36,131 nt of DNA from Burkholderiales bacterium (GCA_020848075.1 JADLAV010000038.1:1-36131), one strand, 5' to 3'. Shown: positions 1 through 9,149, counted from the stretch's first letter. Translations and numbers: made by a program. Notes: generated from the letters alone by a model not told the origin.

Positions 1-137
1 CGGGCAAGACGGCGGGCGGCGTGTCGGGCGAGCAGGTGATCGCCGACGCCCTGTACTACACGCTGACCAAGAACGGGCTGCAGGCCGGCGGCGCGGTCGC
101 CGGGACCAAGTACTGGAAGGACAAGGAGCTCAACTAG
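1..137 (+). CDS. 3' end of an unidentified gene (partial)
   Basis: An open frame enters from the left edge (first full codon at position 3) and ends at a TAG at 135-137, giving the last 44 residues. The tail is glycine- and alanine-rich, then charged, ending ...YWKDKELN. I do not recognise the family. The only support for coding is the uninterrupted frame with strong third-position G/C and the fact that intergenic repeat sequence begins right after the stop. No function can be given from this fragment. Confidence 0.5.
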   Translation, partial: GKTAGGVSGEQVIADALYYTLTKNGLQAGGAVAGTKYWKDKELN

Positions 138-154
138 AAAAGCTCTGATTGAGC

Positions 155-254
155 CTTCCCCGCGCAAGCGGGGATCCAGCAAGCCTTTGATCGCGCACGA
201 GCTGGATTCCCGCGAACCCTGCCCCCGAGTGCCGTTATCGGGGGGGCGGGAATG
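155..254. repeat. Dispersed palindromic repeat, copy A
   Basis: This intergenic block contains a perfect 6-bp stem with a GCAA loop (158-173). A second nested palindrome is built from GGATTCCCGC, CCCCCGA, TCGGGGG and GCGGGAAT blocks. Its reverse complement matches the block at 31391-31482 over most of its length, including the GGATCC, CTGGATTCC and CCCCCGA segments. It lies between the convergent ends of the partial gene and the ABC permease gene. It looks like a REP-type element; any role in termination or mRNA stability is inferred. Confidence 0.7.
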
Positions 255-334
255 ATGGACTTCTTCGGAGCTTACCTAGCCGAATCGGCGATCCGGCCGC
301 TCGGTCTTCGGGCGGCCGGCGAGCGCAACGCGCG

Positions 335-1153
335 CTACTTGATTCCCGCCTGCATGAACGACTGCATGAACTGGCGCTGAAAGAGCACGAAGGCGACCAG
401 GAGCGGCGCCACCGCCATCAGCGTGCCCGCGCTGATCACGCCCCAGTCCACGCCGGATTCGGGCGCGCCGAAGATCGCGAGCCCCACGGTGAGCGGCCGC
501 GTCTCCACGGTGTTGGTGACGATGAGCGGCCAGAGAAAGTTGTTCCAGTGATAGCTCACCGACACCAGCCCGTAGGCGAGGTAAGTCGGTCGCGCGAGCG
601 GGACGTAGACGCGCCACAGCACGCCGAGGACGGAACAGCCTTCGACGCGCGCCGCGTCCTCCAGTTCGCGCGGCACCGTCTTGAAGGTCTGGCGCAGGAG
701 AAAGATGCCGAAGGCGCTCGCCATGTACGGCAGGCCGATGCCGAGGAGCGTGTCGACCAGGCCGAGGCGGCTCATGATGCGGTAGTTCTCGACGATCAGC
801 ACCTCGGGCATGATGAGGAGCTGCACCAGCACGAGGCCGAAGGCGATGTCGCGCCCGGCGAAGTCGAAGCGCGCGAATGCGTAGCCCGCCAGCGTGCACA
901 GCACGAGCTGCGCCGCCAGGATCATCGTCACCAGCATGACGGTGTTGAGGAAGTGTCGCGCGAACGGCGCGTACGTCCAGGCCTTGGCGAAGTTCGCCAG
1001 GGTGACCGGCGCGAGCGGGTTGAAGCGCGTGGCGTACTCGACCGGATGGAATGCCGCCCAGAAGGCATACAGGAGCGGCGCGAGCCACAGCAGCGCGAGC
1101 AGCCAGGCCGCGGAGGTCTCGAGAGTCGATGCGCGTCGGCCGGCGGGGCTCAT
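335..1153 (-). CDS. ABC transporter permease, UgpE/MalG type
   Basis: This 272-residue inner-membrane permease is the second channel subunit of a type I (MalFGK/Ugp-type) importer. It has about six hydrophobic segments. The cytoplasmic EAA loop, which docks the ATPase, is visible around residues 175-195 (ELEDAARVEG...). The start chosen is the ATG at 1153, which overlaps the stop of the upstream permease gene as ATGA and so suggests translational coupling. The frame stays open further upstream, but that stretch lies inside the upstream permease gene and has no membrane-protein character. It ends the operon; an 8-bp GC stem without a T-tract lies just downstream (293-319). The family is certain but the substrate is not. 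Confidence 0.93.
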   Translation of the reverse strand: MSPAGRRASTLETSAAWLLALLWLAPLLYAFWAAFHPVEYATRFNPLAPVTLANFAKAWTYAPFARHFLNTVMLVTMILAAQLVLCTLAGYAFARFDFAGRDIAFGLVLVQLLIMPEVLIVENYRIMSRLGLVDTLLGIGLPYMASAFGIFLLRQTFKTVPRELEDAARVEGCSVLGVLWRVYVPLARPTYLAYGLVSVSYHWNNFLWPLIVTNTVETRPLTVGLAIFGAPESGVDWGVISAGTLMAVAPLLVAFVLFQRQFMQSFMQAGIK

Positions 1154-2013
1154 CGGTAGTGCACCCGTTTTTCGACCAGGTGGAACTGCACGAGCGCGAG
1201 CCCCGCGAGCAGCGCGAGGAGCACGACCGTGAGCGTCGAGGCGTACGCGGTGTCGAAGAAGCTGAACGCCACCTGGTAGATGTAGTAGAGGAGCAGGCTG
1301 GACGCGTTGTCCGGCCCGCCCTTGGTGAGGATGAAGAGGTGGTCGACCAGCTTGAACGAATTGATGGTTGCGTTCACCAGCACGAAGAGTGTCGTCGGCA
1401 TGAGCAGCGGAAACATCACGCGGCGGAAGAAATGCCAGCGCGAGGCGCCCTCGATCTTCGCGGCCTCCTCCAACTCGGGCGGCAGCGACTGCAGCGCCGC
1501 GAGGTAGAAGATCATGAAGAACCCCGCCTCCTTCCAGATGACCATCACCATCAGGCAGGCGAGCACGGTGCCAGGGTCTCCGAGCCAGTTGTGGCTCGGC
1601 GCACCGAACAGCGCGCGGAACTGGTCGACCAGCCCGATCTGCGGCGTGTAGAAGAAGAGCCAGATGTTGGCCACCGCGATCATCGGCAGGACGGTCGGCG
1701 TGAAGTACGCCATGCGCACCAGCGCCCGCGCGGGCAGCCGGTCGTTCACCCACACCGCCATCAGGATGGCGAGCGCGATCGAGGTGGGAATGGTGCCGAG
1801 CGCAAACCAGAGGTTGTTGCCGAGCACCTTCCAGAAGATCGGGTCCTCGGCGAGCAATGCGTAGTTGCCGAAGCCGATGAACCGGGACGGCCGTATCGCG
1901 GTCCCGGTCGAGAAGAAGCTGTCGACGAGCGTCGCCGCCGCCGGATAGTGCGTGAACCCGACGAGCAGGATCGCGGCTGGCGTGAGCAGCAGCCAGCCGT
2001 AGACGTGCTTCAT
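1150..2013 (-). CDS. ABC transporter permease, UgpA/MalF type
   Basis: This 287-residue permease is the first channel subunit of the importer. It has an N-terminal hydrophobic segment (about residues 5-25), five further membrane spans and a clear EAA loop (LPPELEEAAKIEGAS, about residues 180-195). Its length is normal for UgpA-like proteins, which lack the long MalF periplasmic insertion. The ATG at 2013 follows about 100 nt after the binding-protein gene. The gene overlaps the next permease by four bases (1150-1153). Together with the binding protein and ATPase it forms one complete importer. Confidence 0.93.
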   Translation of the reverse strand: MKHVYGWLLLTPAAILLVGFTHYPAAATLVDSFFSTGTAIRPSRFIGFGNYALLAEDPIFWKVLGNNLWFALGTIPTSIALAILMAVWVNDRLPARALVRMAYFTPTVLPMIAVANIWLFFYTPQIGLVDQFRALFGAPSHNWLGDPGTVLACLMVMVIWKEAGFFMIFYLAALQSLPPELEEAAKIEGASRWHFFRRVMFPLLMPTTLFVLVNATINSFKLVDHLFILTKGGPDNASSLLLYYIYQVAFSFFDTAYASTLTVVLLALLAGLALVQFHLVEKRVHYR

Positions 2014-2111
2014 GATCCCCGGGGAACTCCGCCTGGTTCAGCGAACCGGGCAGAGTCTCCTGCGGGATCGGGGGCGCGAGGGGGAGAGATTCCCCCGGGC
2101 TCACACATCCG

Positions 2112-3386
2112 CTAGCGATACGGCTTCAGCAGCCGGTCGGCTTCGGCCTGAGCCGCCTGCAGCGCCGCGGCCGGGGTCTTTTGCCCGGTGAGCGCCGCCT
2201 GGATCGCGTCGTCGAGGAGCTTGCGCACGCGGCCGGTCTGGAAAGTCGACAGCTCGGCCGTTGCGTACTTGAGCTGGTCGCGCGCCACGACCGCTTGCGG
2301 GAAGTCCCTCGCGTAGTCCTTCAGCTTCGGCGTCTCGTAGGCGTCGGGGCGGGTCGCGACGTAGCCCGTGGCGATGCTCCAAGCGGCGGCGCGCTCGGGC
2401 GTGGTCATCCACTTCACGAACGCGAGCGCCGCCTTGCGCTCCTCGCGCGTGGTCTTCTTGAACATGTAGAAGTTGCCGCCGCCGGTGGGCGAGCCGCGCT
2501 GCTTGGAAGCGGGCAGCATGGCGACGCCGAACGGGAACTTCGCGGTGTCCTTCACCGCGGTGAGGTTGCCCGTGGTATGCCACATCATCGCGGTCTTGCC
2601 CTCGGTGAAGGCCTGGCGCAGCGTGCCCCACTCGATGGTGCCCTCGGGCATCACCCTGTACTTCGCGCCGAGGTCGCGCCAGTATTGAAGCGCGGCGATC
2701 ACGTCCGGATCGGCGAAGATGGTGCGATTGCCCTCCGGGTTCATGAGATCATGGCCGTTCTGCCGCGCGAAGGCCTGGAACATCCAATACGTGTAGCCCG
2801 TGGACGGGACCATCACGCCCCAGCGCACGACGTTGCCGGCCGCATCCCTCTTCACGAGCTTGGTGGCCATCTGCGTCATTTCGTTCCAGGTCGCCGGAGG
2901 CTTCTCCGGGTCGAGCCCGACTTCCTTGAAGGCGTCCTTGTTCCAGAAGAGGACGATGGTCGAGCGCTGGAACGGGATACCGTAGACCTTGCCCTTGTAG
3001 GTGCCGTTCATCATCAGGGACGGATAGAAGGCCTTCAGCCAGGCCTTGTCGTCGGCCGTGGTCGCGACGTCGTCCCAGGGCACGATCACGTCCTGCTCGA
3101 GCAGCTCGTAGAGGTCGATGGAGTAGAGCACCGAGATCTGCGCCGGCTGACCGGCCTTAAGCGCCGCCAGCGCCTTGATGCGCGCGTCGTCGTAGTTGCC
3201 GGCGTAGATGGGGTGGACCTTGATACCCGGATGCTCCTTCTCGAAGTCGCGGGCGAGTCCGTCGATCACCTTGGTGAGGGGCCCGCCGACCGCGATCGGG
3301 TAGTAGAAGGTGAGCTCGGTATCGGCGCGCGCCGGAGCGGCGGCCGCGAGCAGTCCTGCAAGCAGCAACGCGAAGAGCGATCTCAT
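2112..3386 (-). CDS. ABC transporter substrate-binding protein, UgpB-like (COG1653 class)
   Basis: This 424-residue periplasmic solute-binding protein captures the substrate for the adjacent permeases. A signal peptide occupies about residues 1-21 (basic MR, hydrophobic core, ARA cleavage site before D22). The mature protein begins TELTFYYPIAVGGPL, followed by a typical cluster B extracellular-solute-binding fold. The family (SBP_bac_1/UgpB) handles glycerol-3-phosphate, glycerophosphodiesters or oligosaccharides, and the sequence alone does not discriminate between these. A good GGAGG-type site (GGGAGGGAACC on the minus strand) precedes the ATG at 3386. It lies between the ATPase gene (49 nt upstream) and the permease genes. 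Confidence 0.92.
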   Translation of the reverse strand: MRSLFALLLAGLLAAAAPARADTELTFYYPIAVGGPLTKVIDGLARDFEKEHPGIKVHPIYAGNYDDARIKALAALKAGQPAQISVLYSIDLYELLEQDVIVPWDDVATTADDKAWLKAFYPSLMMNGTYKGKVYGIPFQRSTIVLFWNKDAFKEVGLDPEKPPATWNEMTQMATKLVKRDAAGNVVRWGVMVPSTGYTYWMFQAFARQNGHDLMNPEGNRTIFADPDVIAALQYWRDLGAKYRVMPEGTIEWGTLRQAFTEGKTAMMWHTTGNLTAVKDTAKFPFGVAMLPASKQRGSPTGGGNFYMFKKTTREERKAALAFVKWMTTPERAAAWSIATGYVATRPDAYETPKLKDYARDFPQAVVARDQLKYATAELSTFQTGRVRKLLDDAIQAALTGQKTPAAALQAAQAEADRLLKPYR

Positions 3387-3435
3387 GAGGTTCCCTCCCT
3401 GGGCGCGAGCGTGCGCCGTTCCTGTTGCAGCGTAG

Positions 3436-4509
<1,074 letters not shown>

Positions 4510-4518
4510 GCGGGTCGG

Positions 4519-4526
4519 ATTATGCT
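4519..4526. promoter_or_regulatory. Overlapping divergent -10 elements between ATPase and methyltransferase genes
   Basis: The eight bases ATTATGCT read as TATGCT on the plus strand (4521-4526), about 43 nt before the methyltransferase ATG. They read as CATAAT on the minus strand (4524-4519), 9 nt before the ATPase ATG. Both resemble sigma-70 -10 hexamers. No strong -35 is visible on either side. If both are used, the two promoters would exclude each other. This is inference from sequence only. Confidence 0.4.
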
Positions 4527-4569
4527 GCAACCCGGGCCGGCCCGGTGCAGGCACAACGGAGGATATTCG

Positions 4570-5244
4570 ATGGTCAGGATGCCTTCGCGGCGCGGGTTTC
4601 TCGCCGCTCTGTTCGCAACTTCCGGCGCTGCACTCGGCGCGGGCGCGCTTGGTGTCGCCGCGCAGGAACTGCGCGCCACCCCCGATCTCGATCGCCAGGT
4701 GAGCCGATTCCTCGACGCCGAGCGCGGCCGCTGGGACTACCTCAACGTTCCGTACCGGGACGGCAAGATCCTGCACGATCTCGTGGTCAAGCTCGGCGCG
4801 AAGCACATCCTGGAAATCGGCACCTCGACCGGTCACTCGACGATCTGGCTCGCGTGGGCCGCCGCGAAGACCGGCGGCAAGGTCACCACGATCGAGATCG
4901 ATCGCGGCCGGCACGAGCGCGCGCTCGCGAACTTCAGGCGCGCGGGGGTTGCGGACTGCGTCGACGCGCGCCTCGGCGACGCGCACGTGCTGGTGAAGAC
5001 GCTGCCCGGACCGTGGGACCTCGTGTTCCAGGACGCGGACAAGGCGTGGGCCCTGCAGTACTTCCTCGACCTCGATCCGAAGATGGCGCCGGGCGGATGC
5101 TATACGGCGCACAACGTGGCGCGGCCGTCGGCGCCGGGGATGCGCGAGTTTCTCGCGCGCGTGCGGGCCGACCCGCGCTACGAGACGCGCCTCGCCGAGG
5201 GCGCGAGCGGTGAGGGGATCTCGGTGAGCTGCCGGAAACCCTAG
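4570..5244 (+). CDS. O-methyltransferase-like protein with a twin-arginine signal
   Basis: This 224-residue class I SAM methyltransferase-like protein belongs to the catechol/caffeoyl-CoA O-methyltransferase superfamily. The SAM motif I is LEIGTSTGHS (81-90). The acidic ribose-binding strand is TTIEIDRGRHERA (106-118), and the metal/substrate motif is FQDADKAW (153-160). The usual second metal motif DN is HN here (181-182). The N-terminus reads SRRGFLAALF (6-15) followed by an Ala/Gly-rich hydrophobic stretch ending AAQ. This is a textbook Tat signal and unusual for a SAM-dependent enzyme. The ATG at 4570 has a GGAGG site 7 nt upstream (4558-4562). It is divergent from the ABC operon. The substrate is unknown. 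Confidence 0.85.
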   Translation: MVRMPSRRGFLAALFATSGAALGAGALGVAAQELRATPDLDRQVSRFLDAERGRWDYLNVPYRDGKILHDLVVKLGAKHILEIGTSTGHSTIWLAWAAAKTGGKVTTIEIDRGRHERALANFRRAGVADCVDARLGDAHVLVKTLPGPWDLVFQDADKAWALQYFLDLDPKMAPGGCYTAHNVARPSAPGMREFLARVRADPRYETRLAEGASGEGISVSCRKP

Positions 5245-5256
5245 CCGGATCTCCGG

Positions 5257-5353
5257 TCCCCTCCGAGGAGAGCTGCCGCGCGAAGCGTGACGGGGTGGCG
5301 CCTGTGTCCCCTCCTCTCCGAGGAGGGGTGTCACGCGAAGCGTGACGGGGTGG
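5257..5353 (+). repeat. Two tandem copies of an intergenic palindromic repeat
   Basis: The unit is roughly CCCCTCC..GAGGAG, then GTG(T/C)C(A/G)CGCGAAGCGTGAC, then GGGGTGG. It occurs at about 5257-5298 (degenerate first half) and again at about 5307-5353 (better preserved, with internal stems CCTC/GAGG and TCACGC/GCGTGA). A third copy, inverted, lies at 35983-36028. The copies sit directly after the methyltransferase stop. They carry no coding frame that resembles a protein family. Confidence 0.7.
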
Positions 5354-5377
5354 TGTGTGTGCGTGTTGCCACGATGT

Positions 5378-5528
5378 GCCAGCGGCTGCGCCCACCCGGC
5401 GCCTGAGGCCGCGAACGCCCTCCTGCGGGGGCCCGGTTTGCGGCGGCCAGTCAACACACGACTGGCCGCCACAAACCACCCGCAACGGACGGCGCGGCCA
5501 AAGGCGCCGGGCGAGCGCAGCCGCTGGC
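5378..5528. repeat. ~150-bp imperfect palindrome
   Basis: The left arm (5378-5452) and right arm (5460-5528) are imperfect reverse complements. The outer ends match over about 14 bp without a gap (GCCAGCGGCTGCGC). The inner ends form a 17-bp stem with a single mismatch (5436-5452 with 5460-5476) around a 7-nt AACACAC loop. Indels separate the two well-paired sections. No T-run follows either end, so a simple intrinsic terminator is unlikely. The rest of the 5245-5647 gap (5529-5647) shows nothing I can name. Confidence 0.7.
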
Positions 5529-5647
5529 GCTGGAACCCGCTCGCGGACGCGCTTTGTGGCACCATGAGCCCGCCGCGTACCGGCCCACCCTGCGCGGTCA
5601 AATTCTCGCGAGCGAACGGCTGCTCGCTCGGAAATGTCAGCGGGACG

Positions 5648-6886
5648 TCAAGCCGCCTGCGGTGCGGCTTTGGACTTCGGTTGCTGCGGGACAGCCGATG
5701 CGCTGTCGTGGATGAGCGGGCACCCCGGTGGGCTCGCGGCCTTCTTCTTCGCGATGATCCCGCCAGCGTGCTTCTCGAGGTAGTGTGCGATCGTCTCGAC
5801 GCGGATCTTGACCGAGCCGGCGGGCTTGGTCGAGTCGAGGTCCTGGAAGGAGAAGAAGAGGGTGCCGGAGCGCTCGACGATCTGCTGGACCGGGGTGTAG
5901 GTCGGCTGGTCCATGCCGCACTCGTAGCTCGACATGCGGATGACGCAGGCGATCCACGGCATCCGCGCCGCGAACTTGGCGCCCCACAGTATCTCGTTCG
6001 TGTTCGCGCTGTACGAGGACGGCCACACGTCGGCGATGTCGAGCGGTGAGCGGATGAACCCGTCGTGGACGTCCGGTCCGAACGTCCAGGCGAGGAGATC
6101 GTCGTCGATCGGCAGATACTGGGCCCACAGGATCGGGTAGCCGTAGCTCTGCAGATCGACCTCGATCTCGTGGCCGACGCCCGGATCCATGTGGTACGGC
6201 CGCGCGAGGACGAGCAGGCAGGGGCTCTCCGTCGCGGCGCAGTGCTCGAGGATCTCGCGGCTCCGCGCGCGCGCGCGCCCGTCGAACGCGGCGAGGGCCG
6301 CGAAGCCCGCCCGCACGGCCTCCCGCGTCTCGATCGGCGTCAGGCCGGGGATTGCGTCCTTGAGCCCCTCGAAGAGCTGCTTCGGCACGATCGGCGGATC
6401 GCCGAGCGACACGTACGGCGTGACGTAGCGGATGCCGCGCTCGGCGAAGGCGTCACGCTCCTTGATGAATCCGGCCTTGATGTTCTCGGGCGCGGCCATC
6501 ACGCGCGGGCAGGCGAGCGAGGCGACCACGTGGGTGCCGAGATGCGACGGCAGCGACCTGATCATCGGCGCGAACAGGATGTCGATCTGGCGGTGCTTCT
6601 CGCGGTTCACGAGCTCCCCGTAGTGCCCGGAGATGCACTTCACCGGGTAGCAGCAGTCCACGGTGCCGCGGCCCTTCGCGTGCTCGCGCCCCTGCTGCTC
6701 GGAAGTGTCCGACGAGAATGCGATCTTCTGCGGCTCGAAGCCGAGCGCGGTCAGGAACCCCATCCAGAACTGATGGGTGGACCACAGGTTGAGGACCCGC
6801 GGGATGCCGATCCGCAGCTTGCTACGCGCTTCGCGCGCGCCGGAAGGCGTCCTCGCGAACCAGCTCCGCCACGTTGGGATGAACAC
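5648..6886 (-). CDS. DUF2229-family protein, acyl-CoA dehydratase activase-related
   Basis: This protein of about 412 residues belongs to the family (DUF2229) that usually forms the middle of very large 'CoA-substrate-specific enzyme activase' proteins. The domain proper begins at KLRIGIPRVLNLW (residue 23). Conserved cysteines are in VDCCYPVKCISGHYG (C78, C79, C84) and SLACPR, and near SSYECGMDQ. The motif ARPYHMDPG is typical of the family. The apparent start is a GTG at 6886, inside the end of the upstream ATPase gene (65-nt overlap). A shorter start nearer residue 22 is possible, but no ATG is present there. The C-terminus is a low-complexity Ala/Pro/Lys tail. It is the last gene of a three-gene unit. 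Its biochemical role is unknown. Confidence 0.85.
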   Translation of the reverse strand: MFIPTWRSWFARTPSGAREARSKLRIGIPRVLNLWSTHQFWMGFLTALGFEPQKIAFSSDTSEQQGREHAKGRGTVDCCYPVKCISGHYGELVNREKHRQIDILFAPMIRSLPSHLGTHVVASLACPRVMAAPENIKAGFIKERDAFAERGIRYVTPYVSLGDPPIVPKQLFEGLKDAIPGLTPIETREAVRAGFAALAAFDGRARARSREILEHCAATESPCLLVLARPYHMDPGVGHEIEVDLQSYGYPILWAQYLPIDDDLLAWTFGPDVHDGFIRSPLDIADVWPSSYSANTNEILWGAKFAARMPWIACVIRMSSYECGMDQPTYTPVQQIVERSGTLFFSFQDLDSTKPAGSVKIRVETIAHYLEKHAGGIIAKKKAASPPGCPLIHDSASAVPQQPKSKAAPQAA

Positions 6887-9149
6887 GCTTCGCCTCCTCG
6901 AGCTGCGCCTTCACGATGCGCATCTCGTTCGCGTCCTCGAGCAGCCCCTTCGGGCACGAGTTGCCGCTGATCACCCGCTCCCAGCCTTCCTCGACCGGCA
7001 CCTTGCTCCAGGATCGCCCTTTCGCGCCGGACAGCTGGACGTCGATGAACGTGCGCCGGCAGTTGACCGCGCACCAGTTGCAGGTGGTGTGCTCGTTCGT
7101 GGTGCTCCGGTGCACGAGCGCCTCGACCGCGTCGAAGCCGCGAAACCGGCTGGGCTTCTCCGCGCGCCGCGACCAGTCGAGCGCGCAGAGCGCCGCGCCG
7201 ATCGCGCCGGCCTCGCCGGGCTGCGGATGGACCACGATCTCCGCGTTCGGCACCTTGGAGCCGATGAAGTCGACCTGCGCCTTCACGACCGCGAGATTGC
7301 GGTGGGTCCCGCCCTGCAGGACGAACTTCCGGCCGGCCGCGGCGAGATTCTGCAACTGCCCGGCGTACACCCAGACGTTGAGCGGCAGCACCGCGGCGAG
7401 CGAGGCCATGATCTCCTCGGCGGCCCAGCCCTTCCGCTGCTGGTTGACGATGTCCGACTGCAGGAATACGCCGCAGCCCATCGCGAGCGTCGGGATCGCG
7501 CGCGCCTTGAAGGCGCGCTCGGCGTACTCCTCGAGCGGGATCGCGTAGCGCTCGGCGACGCCCTGCAGGAACGCACCGTTCCCCGACGAGCACTGCGAGT
7601 TCAGGCGGAAATCGGACACGGTGCCCTGGCGGAGCAGCATGATCTTCACGTCGCAGCCGCCCACGTCGCAGATCACGTCGGCGTCCGGGAAGTAGTGCAG
7701 CGCCGCGGTGGCGTGCGCCACCGTCTCGACGACGCCCACGTCGGCGCCGACGATGTCCTTCAGGAGATCCTTGCCGTAGCCGGTGATGCCGAGGCTGCCG
7801 ATGCGCGTGTAGCCCGCCGCGCGGATGTCGCGCAGGACGGCCTTCGCGTCCTCGATCGGGTTGCCGCGGGAAAGCGCGTAGCAGGAGTAGACGAGTTCGC
7901 CCGCGCCCGCGAGCACCACCGCCTTCACCGTGGTGCTGCCGAAGTCGCAGCCGAGGAAGATGGTCTCGCTCGCGACGGCGGGGCTGGCGCTCGCGCCCTT
8001 GCCGGTCGCACCGGACGGCCGCGCATAACGCCGGAGGAACGATTCGAGCTCCGCCGCGTCGCCAGCGAGCCCGCGGCTGCCCTCCTTCGCCTTCTGTGCG
8101 TGCTGGCCTTCCTCGACCCACGCGCGCAGCCGCTCGCGGCCCGCGTACACGCCGACGCCGAGGCTGTCCTTCGCGCCGACTTCCACGCAGCCGAGCCCGG
8201 CGTAGTAGAGCGCGTCGTCCGGCACGACGATGTGCTCCTCCGGCTCGCCGCTGCCCGGCAGCGCAATGCCGCGCTCGGTCCAGACCTTGCGCAGGTGATG
8301 CCGCCAAGCCTCCTGCAGCCCGGCAAAGAAGAGGTTAGGCCCGCCGAGCAGCAGGACCTTCGGCGCGGGCGTGTTGCCCTTGGTGAGCGTGGCGAGGTTC
8401 TGGTAGACCACCGCCTCGTACAGGCTCGCGATGATCTCCTCCACCGGGACGCCGCTCTTCACCAGCGTGTTGGCGTCGGTCTCGGCGAAGATGCCGCACT
8501 TCGAGCTGATTCTGTGCAGCGCATGGCCGCCGTAGCGCATCCCGGCGAGATCCTCCAGCGGGATGCCAAGCTTGCGCGCCGTCTTCTCGATGAAGGTTCC
8601 CGTGCCGCCGCTGCACGCCGACTGCATGAAGACCTGCTTGCTCGAGCCGTCCGGCTTCGGCGCCGGCGGAGGTATTGGCTCGCCCTCGGCATCGGGCACG
8701 AACTTGGTCCGCGAGATCTCGAGCAGCTTGCGCGTCGTCTTGCCGACGAGCGTGCCGCCGGCGCCCGAGCGCATCGAGCTCGCGTAGATCTGCCTGCCGC
8801 CGCCCTGCGTGGGCGTGAAGAAGACCGTCTTCATGTCCTCGCCGCCGATCTCGGAGACGAAGCGAACGTCCGGGTGCAGCTTCTCCACCGCCGCGGCGAC
8901 GGCGACCACCTCCTGGACGAACTTGGCGCCGATCATGGGGGCGAGCACGCCGCCGCCGGATCCCGTGACGAAGATCCGGTCGCGGCCGGGCGCGAGCCCG
9001 CAATCGGCCTCCATGCGTCCGAGGAACTCGAGCGCCATTTCCGCCTGGCGCGTATGGTGCCGCCGGTAGTCGCGCCACAGCACTTCGCCGTTCTCCACGA
9101 CCACCGCCTTGACCGTGGTGGAGCCGACGTCGAGGCCGACCGTCTTCAT
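6822..9149 (-). CDS. Double ASKHA-fold ATPase, BcrAD/BadFG (2-hydroxyacyl-CoA dehydratase activase) family
   Basis: This 775-residue protein has two activase domains in tandem. Domain 1 begins GLDVGSTTVKAVV (5-17), has IGGEDMK (101-107), and carries the two cluster cysteines C179 (SACSGGTGTF) and C218 (SSKCGIFAE). Domain 2 begins GCDFGSTTVKAVV (400-412), has CDVGGCDVK (494-502), and carries C520 (SQCSSGNGAF) and C559 (MGCGVF). Activases such as HgdC are homodimers that share one [4Fe-4S] cluster bridged by two such cysteines per subunit, so this chain could form the pair by itself. A C-terminal segment adds C690-x2-C693-x3-C697 and C732, another likely iron-sulfur site. The ATG at 9149 overlaps the upstream stop (ATGA). 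The expected role is ATP-driven delivery of a low-potential electron; the target is unknown. Confidence 0.9.
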   Translation of the reverse strand: MKTVGLDVGSTTVKAVVVENGEVLWRDYRRHHTRQAEMALEFLGRMEADCGLAPGRDRIFVTGSGGGVLAPMIGAKFVQEVVAVAAAVEKLHPDVRFVSEIGGEDMKTVFFTPTQGGGRQIYASSMRSGAGGTLVGKTTRKLLEISRTKFVPDAEGEPIPPPAPKPDGSSKQVFMQSACSGGTGTFIEKTARKLGIPLEDLAGMRYGGHALHRISSKCGIFAETDANTLVKSGVPVEEIIASLYEAVVYQNLATLTKGNTPAPKVLLLGGPNLFFAGLQEAWRHHLRKVWTERGIALPGSGEPEEHIVVPDDALYYAGLGCVEVGAKDSLGVGVYAGRERLRAWVEEGQHAQKAKEGSRGLAGDAAELESFLRRYARPSGATGKGASASPAVASETIFLGCDFGSTTVKAVVLAGAGELVYSCYALSRGNPIEDAKAVLRDIRAAGYTRIGSLGITGYGKDLLKDIVGADVGVVETVAHATAALHYFPDADVICDVGGCDVKIMLLRQGTVSDFRLNSQCSSGNGAFLQGVAERYAIPLEEYAERAFKARAIPTLAMGCGVFLQSDIVNQQRKGWAAEEIMASLAAVLPLNVWVYAGQLQNLAAAGRKFVLQGGTHRNLAVVKAQVDFIGSKVPNAEIVVHPQPGEAGAIGAALCALDWSRRAEKPSRFRGFDAVEALVHRSTTNEHTTCNWCAVNCRRTFIDVQLSGAKGRSWSKVPVEEGWERVISGNSCPKGLLEDANEMRIVKAQLEEAKRVHPNVAELVREDAFRRARSA

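Noticed and set aside
4510-5601. N-terminal extension of more than 360 codons on the ABC ATPase
   Set aside because: The extension lies antisense to the methyltransferase-like gene and has no family similarity; the ATPase domain begins exactly at the ATG at 4509.
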